Source: Streptomyces albiflavescens
Lineage (GTDB): Bacteria; Actinomycetota; Actinomycetes; Streptomycetales; Streptomycetaceae
Reading direction: 5' to 3'
Assembly: GCF_014645835.1 (NCBI RefSeq)
Contig: NZ_BMMM01000017.1
Coordinates: forward strand, 110,081 to 174,080
Length of the DNA stretch: 64,000 nt
Part shown: in pieces, positions 38,111-46,650 of the stretch
Position numbering within the stretch: position 1 is the stretch's first letter
How the letters are laid out: each line of letters begins with the position of its first letter
Program-made: the position numbers and the translations under genes
Notes under the pieces: model-generated
Told to the model about the DNA's origin: nothing
Databases searched by the model: none
What the model saw: the letters and a program-made list of their open reading frames with translations, nothing else

Positions 38111-39031
38111 TCAGCCCTTCGTGCCGCCCGCGGTGAGGCCGGTCACCAGGTTTTTCTGGACAAGGTAGAAGAACGCGGAGACGGGAATCGCGACCAGCAC
38201 CGCCGTGGCGGCCATCAGGTTGCGCTGCGCGTCGTGCTCGCTGATGAAGCTCTGCAGGCCGACGGCGAAGGTGTACTTCGAGTCGTCCAGCATGAACGTG
38301 GAGGCGAAGGCGACCTCACCGAAGGCGGTGATGAAGTTGTAGAACGCGGCGACCGCCAGGCCCGGCTTGGCGAGCGGCAGGATCAGTCGCACGAAGGTGC
38401 CGAAGGGGGTCAGCCCGTCGACGCGGCCCGCCTCGTCGATCTCGAACGGGATCGTGTCGAAGTAGCCCTTGAGCAGCCAGGCGCTGTACGGCACCGCGGT
38501 GGAGCAGTAGACGAGGATGAGACCGAGGTAGCTGTCGATGAGCTGCAGGTCCGAGAGGATCTGGTACATCGGCACGATGAGCACGGCTATCGGGAACATC
38601 TGGGTGACCAGGAGCACCCACATGAACTTCTTGTAGCCGGGGAAGCGCATGCGGGAGACCGCGTAGCCGGTCGTGGCGGCGACCATCACACCGACGACCG
38701 TCGTGCCCAGCGAGACGATCAGCGAGCTCTTCATCCAGTCGAAGAAGCTCGTGTGCTGCAGCACGAACGAGTAGTTGTCGAACGTCATCTTGTCCCAGAT
38801 GCCCCCCGGGTGGAGGTAGTCGTCCTTGTCCGGACCGAGGGACAGGAAGACCAGCCAGGCGATCGGGAACAGCGCGATCAGGCTCGCGACGATCAGGATG
38901 CCGTGGGAGGCGAGGGATCCGCCGAGGCTGCGCCGGCCGCGGCGGCGGGCCGGGCCGCGCGACAGGGAGGCGAGAGCCTGGGGGCTCGCCGGGCTGTCGG
39001 CCTTGATCTCGGGGGGCGTTGCGGTGCTCAT
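38111..39031 (-). CDS. malG: maltose/maltodextrin ABC transporter permease MalG
   Basis: A 306-aa inner-membrane permease of the CUT1 family. Six hydrophobic segments run from about residue 35 to the end. The cytoplasmic EAA-type loop that contacts the ATPase reads EIDEAGRVDGLTPFGTFVRL, then LPLAKPGL. The protein ends GGTKG, as MalG homologues do. ATG 39031 has AGGAG 5 bp upstream; a longer in-frame start (39067) would overlap malF. Partner ATPase is not in the window; in Streptomyces the shared MsiK usually serves this transporter. Confidence 0.93.
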   Translation of the reverse strand: MSTATPPEIKADSPASPQALASLSRGPARRRGRRSLGGSLASHGILIVASLIALFPIAWLVFLSLGPDKDDYLHPGGIWDKMTFDNYSFVLQHTSFFDWMKSSLIVSLGTTVVGVMVAATTGYAVSRMRFPGYKKFMWVLLVTQMFPIAVLIVPMYQILSDLQLIDSYLGLILVYCSTAVPYSAWLLKGYFDTIPFEIDEAGRVDGLTPFGTFVRLILPLAKPGLAVAAFYNFITAFGEVAFASTFMLDDSKYTFAVGLQSFISEHDAQRNLMAATAVLVAIPVSAFFYLVQKNLVTGLTAGGTKG

Positions 39032-39044
39032 GGGGGCTCCTGCC

Positions 39045-40049
39045 TCAGATCGCGAGCTGCTGCTCATTGCGGTTCAGCCAGCGGCGGTAGAAGGAGGTGA
39101 AGACGATCAGGATGGCCAGCAGCAGCATGCCGTAGGCCGCGGACTGCGCGAAGTCGCGTGGCTGTTGGCCGAAGCCCAGGTAGTAGGCCCAGGTGACGAG
39201 GATCTGCGCGTCCGGGGCGGTGTTGCCGAACAGCAGGAAGATGACGGCGAACTGGTTGAAGGTCCAGATGATGCCGAGGAGGACGACGGTGGAGCTGACC
39301 GACCTCAGACCCGGCAGGGTGACGTACCGGAACTGCTGCCAGGCGTTCGCGCCGTCCATCTCGGCGGCCTCGTACAGCGTGGCGTCGATGGACTGCAGTC
39401 CGCCGAGCAGCGAGACCATCATGAACGGCACACCGCACCAGGTGTTGACCATGATCGCGGCGAACCGCTGCCAGAAGGTGTCCTCCAGCCACAGCGGCGA
39501 CGGCAGATGCACCGCGTCGAGCATGGAGTTGATGATGCCGCCGTCGGCGAGCATGAAGCGCCAGCCGAAGACGGTGACGAAGGTCGGCACCGCCCACGGC
39601 AGGACCAGGATGAGGCGGTAGAAGGTCCGGCCGCGCAGCTTCTGGTTGAGCAGCAGAGCGAGACCGAGGCCGATGCAGTAGTGCAGGGCGACACAGAGCG
39701 CCGTCCACACGATCGTCCAGATGAAGTGCGACCAGAAGCGGTCGTACGAGGTCGGGCCCCACAGGATGTCTTTGTAGTTGTCGAGCCCGATGAACTTGTA
39801 GGTGGCGTCGATGTGGTTGACGCCGATCGTGCGGGCCGAGTTGAGGCTGTTGGCGTCCGTGAACGTCAGGTAGAAGCCCCGCACCAGGGGATAGAGCACC
39901 AACCCGCCGAGTACGACGACGACCGGGGCGATCATCGCGTACGCGTACCAGTACTTCTGGTACGAGTGCTTCAGACGCTGCAGCCGGCCGGGGCGCGGCG
40001 CTCGGTCACCGCGGCGCTTGCCGGTCGCTCGGTCGATGGCGACTGTCAT
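39045..40049 (-). CDS. malF: maltose/maltodextrin ABC transporter permease MalF
   Basis: A 334-aa CUT1 permease. The first membrane span at about 37-60 (AYAMIAPVVVVLGGLVLYPL) is followed by others through residue 325. The EAA loop is YEAAEMDGANAWQQFRYVTL, then LPGLRSV. RGFYLTFTD is the usual early motif. ATG 40049 has AGAAGGTG 8 bp upstream. It ends 13 bp before malG and forms a heterodimer channel with it. Confidence 0.93.
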   Translation of the reverse strand: MTVAIDRATGKRRGDRAPRPGRLQRLKHSYQKYWYAYAMIAPVVVVLGGLVLYPLVRGFYLTFTDANSLNSARTIGVNHIDATYKFIGLDNYKDILWGPTSYDRFWSHFIWTIVWTALCVALHYCIGLGLALLLNQKLRGRTFYRLILVLPWAVPTFVTVFGWRFMLADGGIINSMLDAVHLPSPLWLEDTFWQRFAAIMVNTWCGVPFMMVSLLGGLQSIDATLYEAAEMDGANAWQQFRYVTLPGLRSVSSTVVLLGIIWTFNQFAVIFLLFGNTAPDAQILVTWAYYLGFGQQPRDFAQSAAYGMLLLAILIVFTSFYRRWLNRNEQQLAI

Positions 40050-40116
40050 GGTTCGACACCTTCTGGAAGATCTACAGCACTACGGAGTGGCTGGGTCGGT
40101 GCTGGCACAGGCCGAT

Positions 40117-40160
40117 GGCCGCCGGATCCGTCCCCCCAATGACAGGCGGATCCGACGGCC
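40117..40160. other. malE-malF intergenic hairpin
   Basis: A 16-bp imperfect stem (GGCCGCCGGATCCGTC with GGCGGATCCGACGGCC, two G-T pairs) in the 118-bp gap. A hairpin at this spot fits the need for more MalE than MalF, by protecting the malE 3' end or thinning read-through. Confidence 0.75.
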
Positions 40161-40167
40161 ACACGGA

Positions 40168-41442
40168 CTACTTGCTGAAGTCCGGGACCAGCTTGGCGAT
40201 CGCGAGTTCCACGTTGCTCAAGCCCTTGTCCAGGGACTCCTTGCCACCCGCGATCTTCGGCAGCTCGGTGTCGAGCGGGCCCCACAGCGAGCTGTATTCG
40301 GGCAGCGCCGGGCGCGGCTGGGCGGCGGCGAGCACGCCCTGGTAGCCGGCGATGCCGGGGTCGGCCTTGACCTGGGCGGTGTAGGCGTCGTCACGCGTCG
40401 GCAGCGTGGAGTTCTTCAGGGCGATGGTCTCCTGGGACTTCGCCGAGGTCATGAACTTCACGAACTTCAGCGAGGCCTCCTGGTGCGCCTTGTCCGAGCC
40501 CGCGTACACCGAGAGGTTGTGACCGCCGGTCGGGGCGCCCGCCTTGCCGGTGGAGCCGGCCGGGACGGTGGCGATGCCGAGGTTGGTCTTGTCCTTGAAG
40601 GCCGAGCCCTTGTAGAAGTTGGTGATCTCCCACGGGCCCTGGACGATCGCGGCGACCTTGCCGTTGACGAACGCGTCCTGGATGTGGGCGTACGCGTCGG
40701 CGGTGGTGTCGGCCTTGTGCAGGCCCTTGCCGGAGAACAGACCCTGCCAGGTCCCGTACGCCTTCTGCGCGGCGGCCGAGTTCACCGTGATCTTCTTGGC
40801 GGTGGCGTCGACCGTGTCGGTGCCCTCGCCGTAGAGGAAGGACTGCGCGTAGTACGCCTGGGTGGAGCCCCAGTAGCCGTCGACGCCGGTCTTCTTCTTG
40901 ATCGTCGCGGCGGCGGTCTTCAGGTCGGCCCAGGTCTTCGGGGCCTCGCTGATGCCGGCCTTCTTGAACAGCGCCTTGTTGTAGACGAGGGCGAGGGTGT
41001 CGGTGACCAGCGGCACACCGTACGTCTTGCCCTCGAACTTGGCCTGCTCGATCAGGCTGGGCTGGAACTTCGCCTGGTCCGCGAGGGCCTCGGTGCCGTC
41101 CAGCGGCAGCAAGTAGCTCTTCTTCGCGAATGCCGGGGTCCAGCCGACCTCCGAGCGCAGGATGTCCGGGGCGCCCTTGGAGCCGGCGGCCGTGTCGAAC
41201 TTGTTCTGCGCCTGGTCGAAGGGCACGTTGACGTACTTGACCTTGATGTTCGGGTTGGCCTTCTCGAACTCCTTGGCCAGGGCCTTGTACGTCGGCGCCT
41301 CATTGGTGGCGTTGGAGGTGTCCCACCACGTGATGGTGAGGGGGCCGTCCGACTTGTCGCTGCCGCTGTCACTGCCGCCGCAGGCCGTCGCTGCGAGGGC
41401 GAGGGACGCCACCAGCGCAGTGGCCGCTATGCCACGCCGCAT
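40168..41442 (-). CDS. malE: maltose/maltodextrin-binding lipoprotein MalE
   Basis: A 424-aa extracellular solute-binding lipoprotein of family 1. Signal MRRGIAATALVASLALAATA, then the lipobox Cys (ATACGG). ITWWDTSNATNEAPTYKALA, VPFDQAQNKFDTAAGS and PYLYxQ-like and GGHNLSVYAGSDK regions are typical of the family. ATG 41442 has AGGAG 5 bp upstream. It is first in the malEFG-aglA operon and divergent from malR. It captures maltodextrins released by the secreted amylases. Confidence 0.94.
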   Translation of the reverse strand: MRRGIAATALVASLALAATACGGSDSGSDKSDGPLTITWWDTSNATNEAPTYKALAKEFEKANPNIKVKYVNVPFDQAQNKFDTAAGSKGAPDILRSEVGWTPAFAKKSYLLPLDGTEALADQAKFQPSLIEQAKFEGKTYGVPLVTDTLALVYNKALFKKAGISEAPKTWADLKTAAATIKKKTGVDGYWGSTQAYYAQSFLYGEGTDTVDATAKKITVNSAAAQKAYGTWQGLFSGKGLHKADTTADAYAHIQDAFVNGKVAAIVQGPWEITNFYKGSAFKDKTNLGIATVPAGSTGKAGAPTGGHNLSVYAGSDKAHQEASLKFVKFMTSAKSQETIALKNSTLPTRDDAYTAQVKADPGIAGYQGVLAAAQPRPALPEYSSLWGPLDTELPKIAGGKESLDKGLSNVELAIAKLVPDFSK

Positions 41443-41576
41443 GAGATCTCCTTGAGGGTGAAAGCCCGAGTGGTGGGGGCAGCGGTCCCGCCCGCTCCCC
41501 TTGCCGACTTGCCGACTGCGCCGTTGCGTCCGCCGGGCGACGTGAACGTAACAGCGTTGAAAGCGCGGCGAAAGAC

Positions 41577-41597
41577 CTTGCAGCAAAAAAGTGCAAG
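41577..41597. promoter_or_regulatory. MalR-like operator, malE side
   Basis: CTTGCAG (41577-41583) faces TGCAAG (41592-41597) across an A-rich 8-bp spacer, 135 bp upstream of malE. The A-tract and nearby CTTGCAGC suggest it overlaps the malE promoter. Confidence 0.65.
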
Positions 41598-41685
41598 GAC
41601 TGCCGAGAGTTACCCGCCCGTGACCTCTCTCCGGTGATCCATAAGCCCTGCTAAAAGGCTGCTCAGCAGAGTGGGGGCCGCCTGT

Positions 41686-41707
41686 GCAAGACTCTGCAAG
41701 CTCTTGC
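41686..41707. promoter_or_regulatory. MalR-like operator, malR side
   Basis: GCAAG (41686), GCAAG (41696) and CTTGC (41703) form two direct repeats and one inverted partner in 22 bp. It lies nearer malR and could mediate autorepression, or cooperate with the 41577 site. Confidence 0.6.
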
Positions 41708-41909
41708 CATAGACGGCGCATACGGGGATCATCGCCCCGTCAGCGCCTTGCAGGAGCCACCCCTTCCCGCGGCGCACGCACGGGACGCCGAGCCGACCAG
41801 AACACGAGGGAGCGCGATGACGCAGCAGCCCGGAGCGGGCCGACCAATCGCCCGCACACGGCGTCTGGTTGGTGGGCAGGGGGAGGGCCGGCCGGTACAG
41901 TCCAACCCT

Positions 41910-42944
41910 GTGACCACACGGCTTGCCGACATCGCAGCCCAGGCGGGGGTCAGCGAGGCGACTGTCAGCCGCGTCCTGAACGGGAAGCCGGGCGTCGCCG
42001 CGACCACCCGCCAGTCCGTCCTGGCCGCACTCGACGTGCTGGGCTACGAGCGCCCCGTCCGTCTGCGCCAGCGCAGCGAGGGCCTGGTGGGCCTGATAAC
42101 CCCGGAGCTGGAGAACCCGATATTCCCTGCCCTCGCGCAGGTCATCGGCCAGGCGCTGACCCGGCAGGGCTACACGCCGGTCCTCGCCACCCAGACCCCG
42201 GGCGGCTCCACCGAGGACGAGCTGACCGAGATGCTGGTGGACCGGGGGGTCGCCGGGATCATCTTCGTCTCCGGCCTCCATGCCGACACCTCGGCGGACA
42301 TGCAGCGTTACGACCAGCTGCGTGCCCAGGGTGTCCCCTTCGTCCTCGTCGACGGCTTCTCACCGAAGGTGCAGGCGCCGTTCATCTCGCCCGACGACCG
42401 TGCGGCGATGGCCCTCGCGGTCACCCACCTCGTCTCGCTCGGGCACACCCACATCGGACTCGCCCTGGGGCCCAAGCGGTTCGTGCCCGTGCAGCGCAAG
42501 ATCGAGGGCTTTGTGCGCACGATGCAGGAGCAGCTGGGCCTGAGCCCCGCCGACATCGAGGAGCGACTGGTCCAGCACTCGCTGTACACGCTGGAGGGCG
42601 GTCAGGCGGCGGCGACCGCCCTCATGGACCGTGACTGCACCGCGATCGTCTGCGCCAGCGACATGATGGCCCTCGGTGCGATAAGGGCGGCGCGCCAGCG
42701 CGGCCTGGAGGTCCCGAAGGACATCTCGGTGGTCGGCTTCGACGACTCCCCGCTCATCGCCTTCACCGACCCACCGCTCACGACCATCCGCAAGCCGGTC
42801 CCGGCGATGGGACAGGCCGCGGTGCGTACGTTGCTGGAGGAGATCGGCGGGACCCCGGCACCCCACAGTGAATTCGTGTTCATGCCGGAGCTGGTGGTGC
42901 GTGGTTCGACCGCTTCTGCCCCTGGGGACCGGAATCGTCCCTGA
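41910..42944 (+). CDS. malR: LacI-family maltose repressor MalR
   Basis: A 344-aa LacI/GalR repressor. The helix-turn-helix is TRLADIAAQAGVSEATVSRV at the N-terminus. The hinge follows (GYERPVRLRQRSEGLVGLIT), then the periplasmic-binding-fold effector domain with ISVVGFDDSPL late. Length and sequence agree with S. coelicolor MalR, which represses malE. GTG 41910 matches the family start but has a weak ribosome site. ATG 41817 has a better one (GAGGGAG) and would add 31 residues. Divergent from malE, with CTTGC motifs between. Confidence 0.93.
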   Translation: MTTRLADIAAQAGVSEATVSRVLNGKPGVAATTRQSVLAALDVLGYERPVRLRQRSEGLVGLITPELENPIFPALAQVIGQALTRQGYTPVLATQTPGGSTEDELTEMLVDRGVAGIIFVSGLHADTSADMQRYDQLRAQGVPFVLVDGFSPKVQAPFISPDDRAAMALAVTHLVSLGHTHIGLALGPKRFVPVQRKIEGFVRTMQEQLGLSPADIEERLVQHSLYTLEGGQAAATALMDRDCTAIVCASDMMALGAIRAARQRGLEVPKDISVVGFDDSPLIAFTDPPLTTIRKPVPAMGQAAVRTLLEEIGGTPAPHSEFVFMPELVVRGSTASAPGDRNRP

Positions 42945-43054
42945 GAAGGAGCAAGCAGGGCACTCACAGGACTCCTCCCGGCGTAGAACATGCGACGAGG
43001 ACCCAACCAAGGGATGATCTGTCGGGGAACGCTTTTCTGGCAGACTCTGTCCCT

Positions 43055-43936
43055 ATGGGTGAGACGACCGTGACGACACTGGAAGGCCAGGAGCAGGGCG
43101 CTCCACAGCCCGTCGCGGAGCAGGGGGCGGGGGTCGCGGAGCAGGGGGCGGGGAAGGACGTGCTGCGTCGCCTGCGGGCCCCGCGTCGCCCCCGCTTCTG
43201 GTTCGAGATCCTGCTCATCGCGGTGAGTTACTGGACCTACTCGCTGATTCGGAACGCCGTGCCGGAACAGAAGCACGAGGCGCTGCGCAACGCGGACTGG
43301 ATCTGGCGGACCGAGCACCACCTCGGGATCGCCGTCGAGGAGTCGGTCAACCACACCGTCAATTCGGTGACATGGCTGATCATCGGGATGAACTACTACT
43401 ACGCGACGCTGCACTTCGTGGTGACGCTGGGCGTCCTGGTGTGGCTGTACCGAAGCCACCCCGGCCGTTACGCGGCCACGCGGCTCGCCCTCTTCGCCAC
43501 CACCGCGGTCGCCCTGCTCGGCTACTACTTCTTCCCCCTGGCACCGCCCCGCCTGATGAACGGCGGCCACTTCGTCGACACGGTCGTCGTCCACCAGACC
43601 TGGGGCTCCATGGCCTCCGGCGACCTGAAACACATGTCGAACCAGTACGCCGCGATGCCCTCGATGCACATCGGCTGGTCCCTGTGGTGCGGCCTGACGA
43701 TCTTCGCGCTGGCGTCGGCGCCGTGGGCCCGGATTCTGGGCCTCCTCTACCCGGCGACCACCCTGATCGTCATCGTCGCCACCGCCAACCATTTCTGGCT
43801 CGACGCGGTGGGCGGCATGCTGTGCCTGACCTTCGGCTTCCTGGTGGCGCGGCTCTGGTTCGGCTCCCTGCCGTACGCGCTGCCGCGCCGGGTACCGGGG
43901 ACGCGGGGGGCGCCTTTGCTGCCGGTGAAGGCCTGA
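43055..43936 (+). CDS. PAP2-superfamily membrane phosphatase/transferase
   Basis: A 293-aa membrane protein of the PAP2_3 type, related to inositol-phosphoceramide synthase (AUR1)-like and lipid phosphatases. N-terminal 50 residues are polar with two direct copies of EQGAG. Membrane spans follow at about 50-70, 115-135, 148-170 and 205-260. Motif C2 is AAMPSMHIGW (His) and C3 is ATANHFWLDAVGG (His, Asp). It acts on a phospholipid or prenyl phosphate; the substrate is unknown. Confidence 0.85.
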   Translation: MGETTVTTLEGQEQGAPQPVAEQGAGVAEQGAGKDVLRRLRAPRRPRFWFEILLIAVSYWTYSLIRNAVPEQKHEALRNADWIWRTEHHLGIAVEESVNHTVNSVTWLIIGMNYYYATLHFVVTLGVLVWLYRSHPGRYAATRLALFATTAVALLGYYFFPLAPPRLMNGGHFVDTVVVHQTWGSMASGDLKHMSNQYAAMPSMHIGWSLWCGLTIFALASAPWARILGLLYPATTLIVIVATANHFWLDAVGGMLCLTFGFLVARLWFGSLPYALPRRVPGTRGAPLLPVKA

Positions 43937-44378
43937 GCAGAGGCTTCGGCCTCCTTCGGCACCGCCGGAGACCTTCGGCACCGCCGGAGACCGCCGTGGT
44001 GGCTGAGCGCCATCGCGGGCCGGAATGCGCGTGCAGGGACCGTTGATGTGCCGGACCGCGGGGCCTCTGCGGACGCCCGTGCCGACGGATCCGCCCTGCC
44101 GGAGGCCCTGGCGGCCTCACCTCTCCAGGCGGCTGGGCCCAGCCCCCCTGTGGGGCAGGCCATGAAATACGTCACAGTGCCGTGAGCGGACCGTATCGGC
44201 GTTCAGGGCTTGGTACCGACAACGGCCCATCCCTGTCGGCCGATCCGAGGGTGCCCTGTCCAAGGGCCGGGTGGAGCGTCGCCCGGGCCGTCCCGGGGCG
44301 GCTTGGGCCCCCCTTCCCCGCCGCTGTGGGCACCTGGTAGAGATGGTCGGGTTCTGCCAGCACGTCGGAAGTCGCGTC
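43937..44378. other. 442-bp intergenic region with a short tandem repeat
   Basis: Begins with a small GAGGC-TTCG-GCCTC hairpin (43940-43953), followed by two direct copies of CCTTCGGCACCGCCGGAGA (about 43954-43993). The remainder has no convincing coding frame and should hold the promoter of the DUF6400 gene. Confidence 0.5.
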
Positions 44379-44630
44379 ATGAACCAGGACAACGCCACCG
44401 GCCCCATACCCTTCACGATCGACCTGACCTTCGAGGAAGCCCGGCGACGGGCCGAGGTCGTCGCCGCGCTCGGGCCCGACTGGGACCCGGTGGCCGTCCT
44501 CCGAGGCGAGGACGAGGCGTACGCCCTCCTCTACTCGGGCCTGGACGCCGAGCAACAGCGCACCTACGACCTGCTGGTGGCGGCGGGTGTCCTGCCGGGC
44601 GAGGAGCCGGGCCGTGCGGCTGCCCATTGA
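44379..44630 (+). CDS. DUF6400 family small protein
   Basis: An 83-aa acidic protein with FTIDLTFEEARRRAEVVAAL, DWDPVAVLRGEDEAYALLYS and LDAEQQRTYDLLVAAGVLP. I take it as the DUF6400 family of actinobacteria. ATG 44379 has GGAAG 7 bp upstream; the longer upstream frame has no such site. The next gene overlaps it by 17 bp. Function unknown. Confidence 0.7.
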   Translation: MNQDNATGPIPFTIDLTFEEARRRAEVVAALGPDWDPVAVLRGEDEAYALLYSGLDAEQQRTYDLLVAAGVLPGEEPGRAAAH

Positions 44631-44859
44631 TCCACAGGCGGACATCGCCCGTCGCGCCTGGGTGGCCTGCCCCGTCTGCGACGACGCCCGCCATTGCGCG
44701 ACCTGCGCCGACCGCCGCAACTGCGGCGAGCACTGGAGCTATCTCATCTCCAACAACGGGCCGGTCGTCCACCTCCAGTGCCCGCAATGCACGCACATGT
44801 GGTCACTGAACACCCGGCCCGGCATTCCCCGCCCCGGCGGGGGCACCCCCTACTCCTGA
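44614..44859 (+). CDS. small Cys-rich (zinc-ribbon-like) protein
   Basis: An 81-aa protein with CPVC, CATC and CPQC knuckles plus further Cys/His (ARHCATCADRRNCGEHW), so probably zinc-binding. GTG 44614, GGAG 8-9 bp upstream. It overlaps the DUF6400 gene by 17 bp, so the two are coupled. No named family. A Gly/Pro-rich tail follows the last knuckle. Confidence 0.6.
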   Translation: MRLPIDPQADIARRAWVACPVCDDARHCATCADRRNCGEHWSYLISNNGPVVHLQCPQCTHMWSLNTRPGIPRPGGGTPYS

Positions 44860-44907
44860 CGAACACCCGTAACTCCTGACGAACCCCCGTATTCCTGACG
44901 AATCGGG
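44851..44907. repeat. three direct repeats of about 19 bp
   Basis: TACTCCTGACGAACACCCG, TAACTCCTGACGAACCCCCG and TATTCCTGACGAATCGGG run head to tail. The first copy includes the stop codon of the Cys-rich gene. It marks the border with the decayed amidohydrolase region. Confidence 0.75.
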
Positions 44908-44936
44908 CCGCCCATGCTGTCCGGGGGTGTCGAGCG

Positions 44937-45548
44937 GGCTCAGGCCTCGCGATGGGCGGCGAATCCACCGGTCACGGTGAGACGTACCGGGGCCTGCGCA
45001 GCCGAAGGCCGTGAGATCCGCCCGGCACCCGGGCGGATACGCCCCGCCCGAAGAGCCTCGCCGGCGGCGACGGCCGCATGCGTCGTGCCAGTCGGATCCC
45101 AGGGCGACCACCGCACCGGCGTCGCGCAGGTCCCGGGTGCGCCAGGCGCGGCCGCCCCGCTCGGGCCCGAGCCGCCGTGACCACTCGTCGCCGTGGTCGT
45201 CCCGCGTGTACGCGGTGTGCGGCGGCTGCATCGAGGCGATGACCCCGAGGTGCGCGAAGCGCGAGAGGGTGCCGTCGGGGGCGGTCTCCACGTGCTCGAT
45301 CCGGTGCGCGAACCGCCCCCCGGCCCCGAGCCCCTCCACCGTGTCGAGAACGTGCCGTACGGCCGCGTCCCCGATCGCGTGCGTGGCCGTACGGACCCCG
45401 GCCGCGTGCAGCTGCCGTACGGCGGCGGTGTACGCGGCGGGGTCGGGCCAGAAGGCCGCCGTGCCCTGCCCGTGGCAGTCGGCGTGCTCCAGCCAGGCCG
45501 TACCGCCCTCCACGACGAGGTGGGAACTCCCGGACGACACGACGACGC
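44937..45548 (-). pseudogene. decayed YtcJ-type amidohydrolase (frameshifted, truncated)
   Basis: The middle of an amidohydrolase of the YtcJ/TIM-barrel type is readable: GTAWLEHADCHGQGTAAFWP, THAIGDAAVRHVLDTVEG (metal His), AHRIEHVETAPDGTLSRFAH, QPPHT and VVALGSDWH. Before it, the whole N-terminal half is absent. After SDWH a large piece is missing and the end is spread over three frames (GEALRAGRIRPG, CRADLTAF, APVRLTVTGGFAAHREA), so at least two frameshifts exist. It is clearly inactive. Confidence 0.8.
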
Positions 45549-45549
45549 C

Positions 45550-45658
45550 ACGCCTCGCGGCGGCCCTGGCCGCGGTGGGCGAGGGCCGTGCGGACCGGGC
45601 GTTCGAACTGGCGCTGGACGGATTCATGGCCCATGCGCGGGCCCCGCAGGCGGCGTAG
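45550..45658 (+). pseudogene. C-terminal remnant, possibly of a TetR-family regulator
   Basis: A plus-strand fragment reads RLAAALAAVGEGRADRAFEL, then ALDGFMAHARAPQAA and TAG. The RAFELALDGF pattern resembles the tail of TetR/AcrR repressors. There is no start, and its 5' side abuts the amidohydrolase remnant at once, as if two genes were joined by a deletion. Confidence 0.4.
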
Positions 45659-45682
45659 GCGAAACAGGGGCGGTCGACCGAG

Positions 45683-46579
45683 CTAGCGCTCCTCCTGGGC
45701 CACATCCCGCAGCGCCTTCAACAGCCCTCGCAGGGCGGGCTGGTCAGGAGCCGTCTCCCGCACGGCCGCGTAGATGGCCCGCACCGGCTCAGGCGCACGC
45801 ACCTTCCGCACCACGACATCCGGGTGCCGACCCCCCAGCCCGAGCAAAGGAATCAGACTCACCCCGAGCCCCGCCGCGACGAACCCCTGGGCCGTGACGT
45901 AATCCTCGCTCTGCACCGCGAAGTCGGGCCTGAACCCGGCCGCCGCACAGGCATCGAGCTGAGCGGCCAGGCACGGCCCGGGCCACTCGCTCCCCACCCA
46001 GGGCTCCTCCGCGAGATCGCCGAGATCGAGCGTCCGCTTCCCGGCCAGCCGATGCCCCTTGGGCAGAACGGCCCGATACGGATCATCGAGAAGACGCACG
46101 AGCCGTACGCCTTCGGGTGCGGGGTCGCGCGGCCGCACGACGAGCGCCAGATCGGCCCGCCCCTCCTTGACGTCCGGCAGCGGATCCGCGGGATCGATCA
46201 GCTTCAACTCGACCTGCACGCCCGGGTATTCGGCCCGGAACCGTGCGATGGCCGGAGCCACCAACGATGCCCCGGCCGTGGCGAAGTACCGCACGGCGAG
46301 CCGCCCCGTACGCCCGGAGAGGAGATCGGCAAGAGCGGTCTGGGCCTCGGCGACCTGCCGTCCGATGACATCCGCGTACTCGGTGAGCAGCAGCCCCGCC
46401 GGGGTGGGCCGCACCCCGCGCCCGAACCGCTCCAGCAGCGCGGCGCCCGCCTCCCGCTCCAGCGCCGCGATCTGCTGACTGACGGCGGACGGCGTGTACC
46501 CGAGGTGGGCCGCGGCGGCGGTGACCGATCCGCTGCTCACCACAGCACTCAGGACCTGCATCCGCCGCACATCAAGCAT
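45683..46579 (-). CDS. LysR-family transcriptional regulator
   Basis: A 298-aa LysR-type regulator. Helix-turn-helix at about residues 5-60: MQVLSAVVSSGSVTAAAAHL, then YTPSAVSQQIAALEREAGAA. A periplasmic-binding-like effector domain follows (from about 90). ATG 46579. It is divergent from an EamA transporter with a palindrome (46612-46631) between them, the usual LysR target arrangement. Effector unknown. Confidence 0.92.
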   Translation of the reverse strand: MLDVRRMQVLSAVVSSGSVTAAAAHLGYTPSAVSQQIAALEREAGAALLERFGRGVRPTPAGLLLTEYADVIGRQVAEAQTALADLLSGRTGRLAVRYFATAGASLVAPAIARFRAEYPGVQVELKLIDPADPLPDVKEGRADLALVVRPRDPAPEGVRLVRLLDDPYRAVLPKGHRLAGKRTLDLGDLAEEPWVGSEWPGPCLAAQLDACAAAGFRPDFAVQSEDYVTAQGFVAAGLGVSLIPLLGLGGRHPDVVVRKVRAPEPVRAIYAAVRETAPDQPALRGLLKALRDVAQEER

Positions 46580-46611
46580 GTAGACCAGCTTAACAGTGCA
46601 TGCAGCACCTT

Positions 46612-46631
46612 GAACTTGTCCTCACAAGTTC
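46612..46631. promoter_or_regulatory. LysR-type operator between divergent genes
   Basis: Perfect palindrome GAACTTGT-CCTC-ACAAGTTC (8-bp arms, 4-bp spacer), between the LysR and EamA genes. It lies inside the longer open frame of the transporter, which is one reason to start that gene at 46651. Confidence 0.75.
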
Positions 46632-46650
46632 CATCCTGGACCGTGGACCC

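Noticed and set aside
41817..41909. Longer MalR start at ATG 41817
   Set aside because: It has a good ribosome site, but the extra 31 residues are not part of the LacI fold, and GTG 41910 gives the known family length. It is kept as an alternative only.
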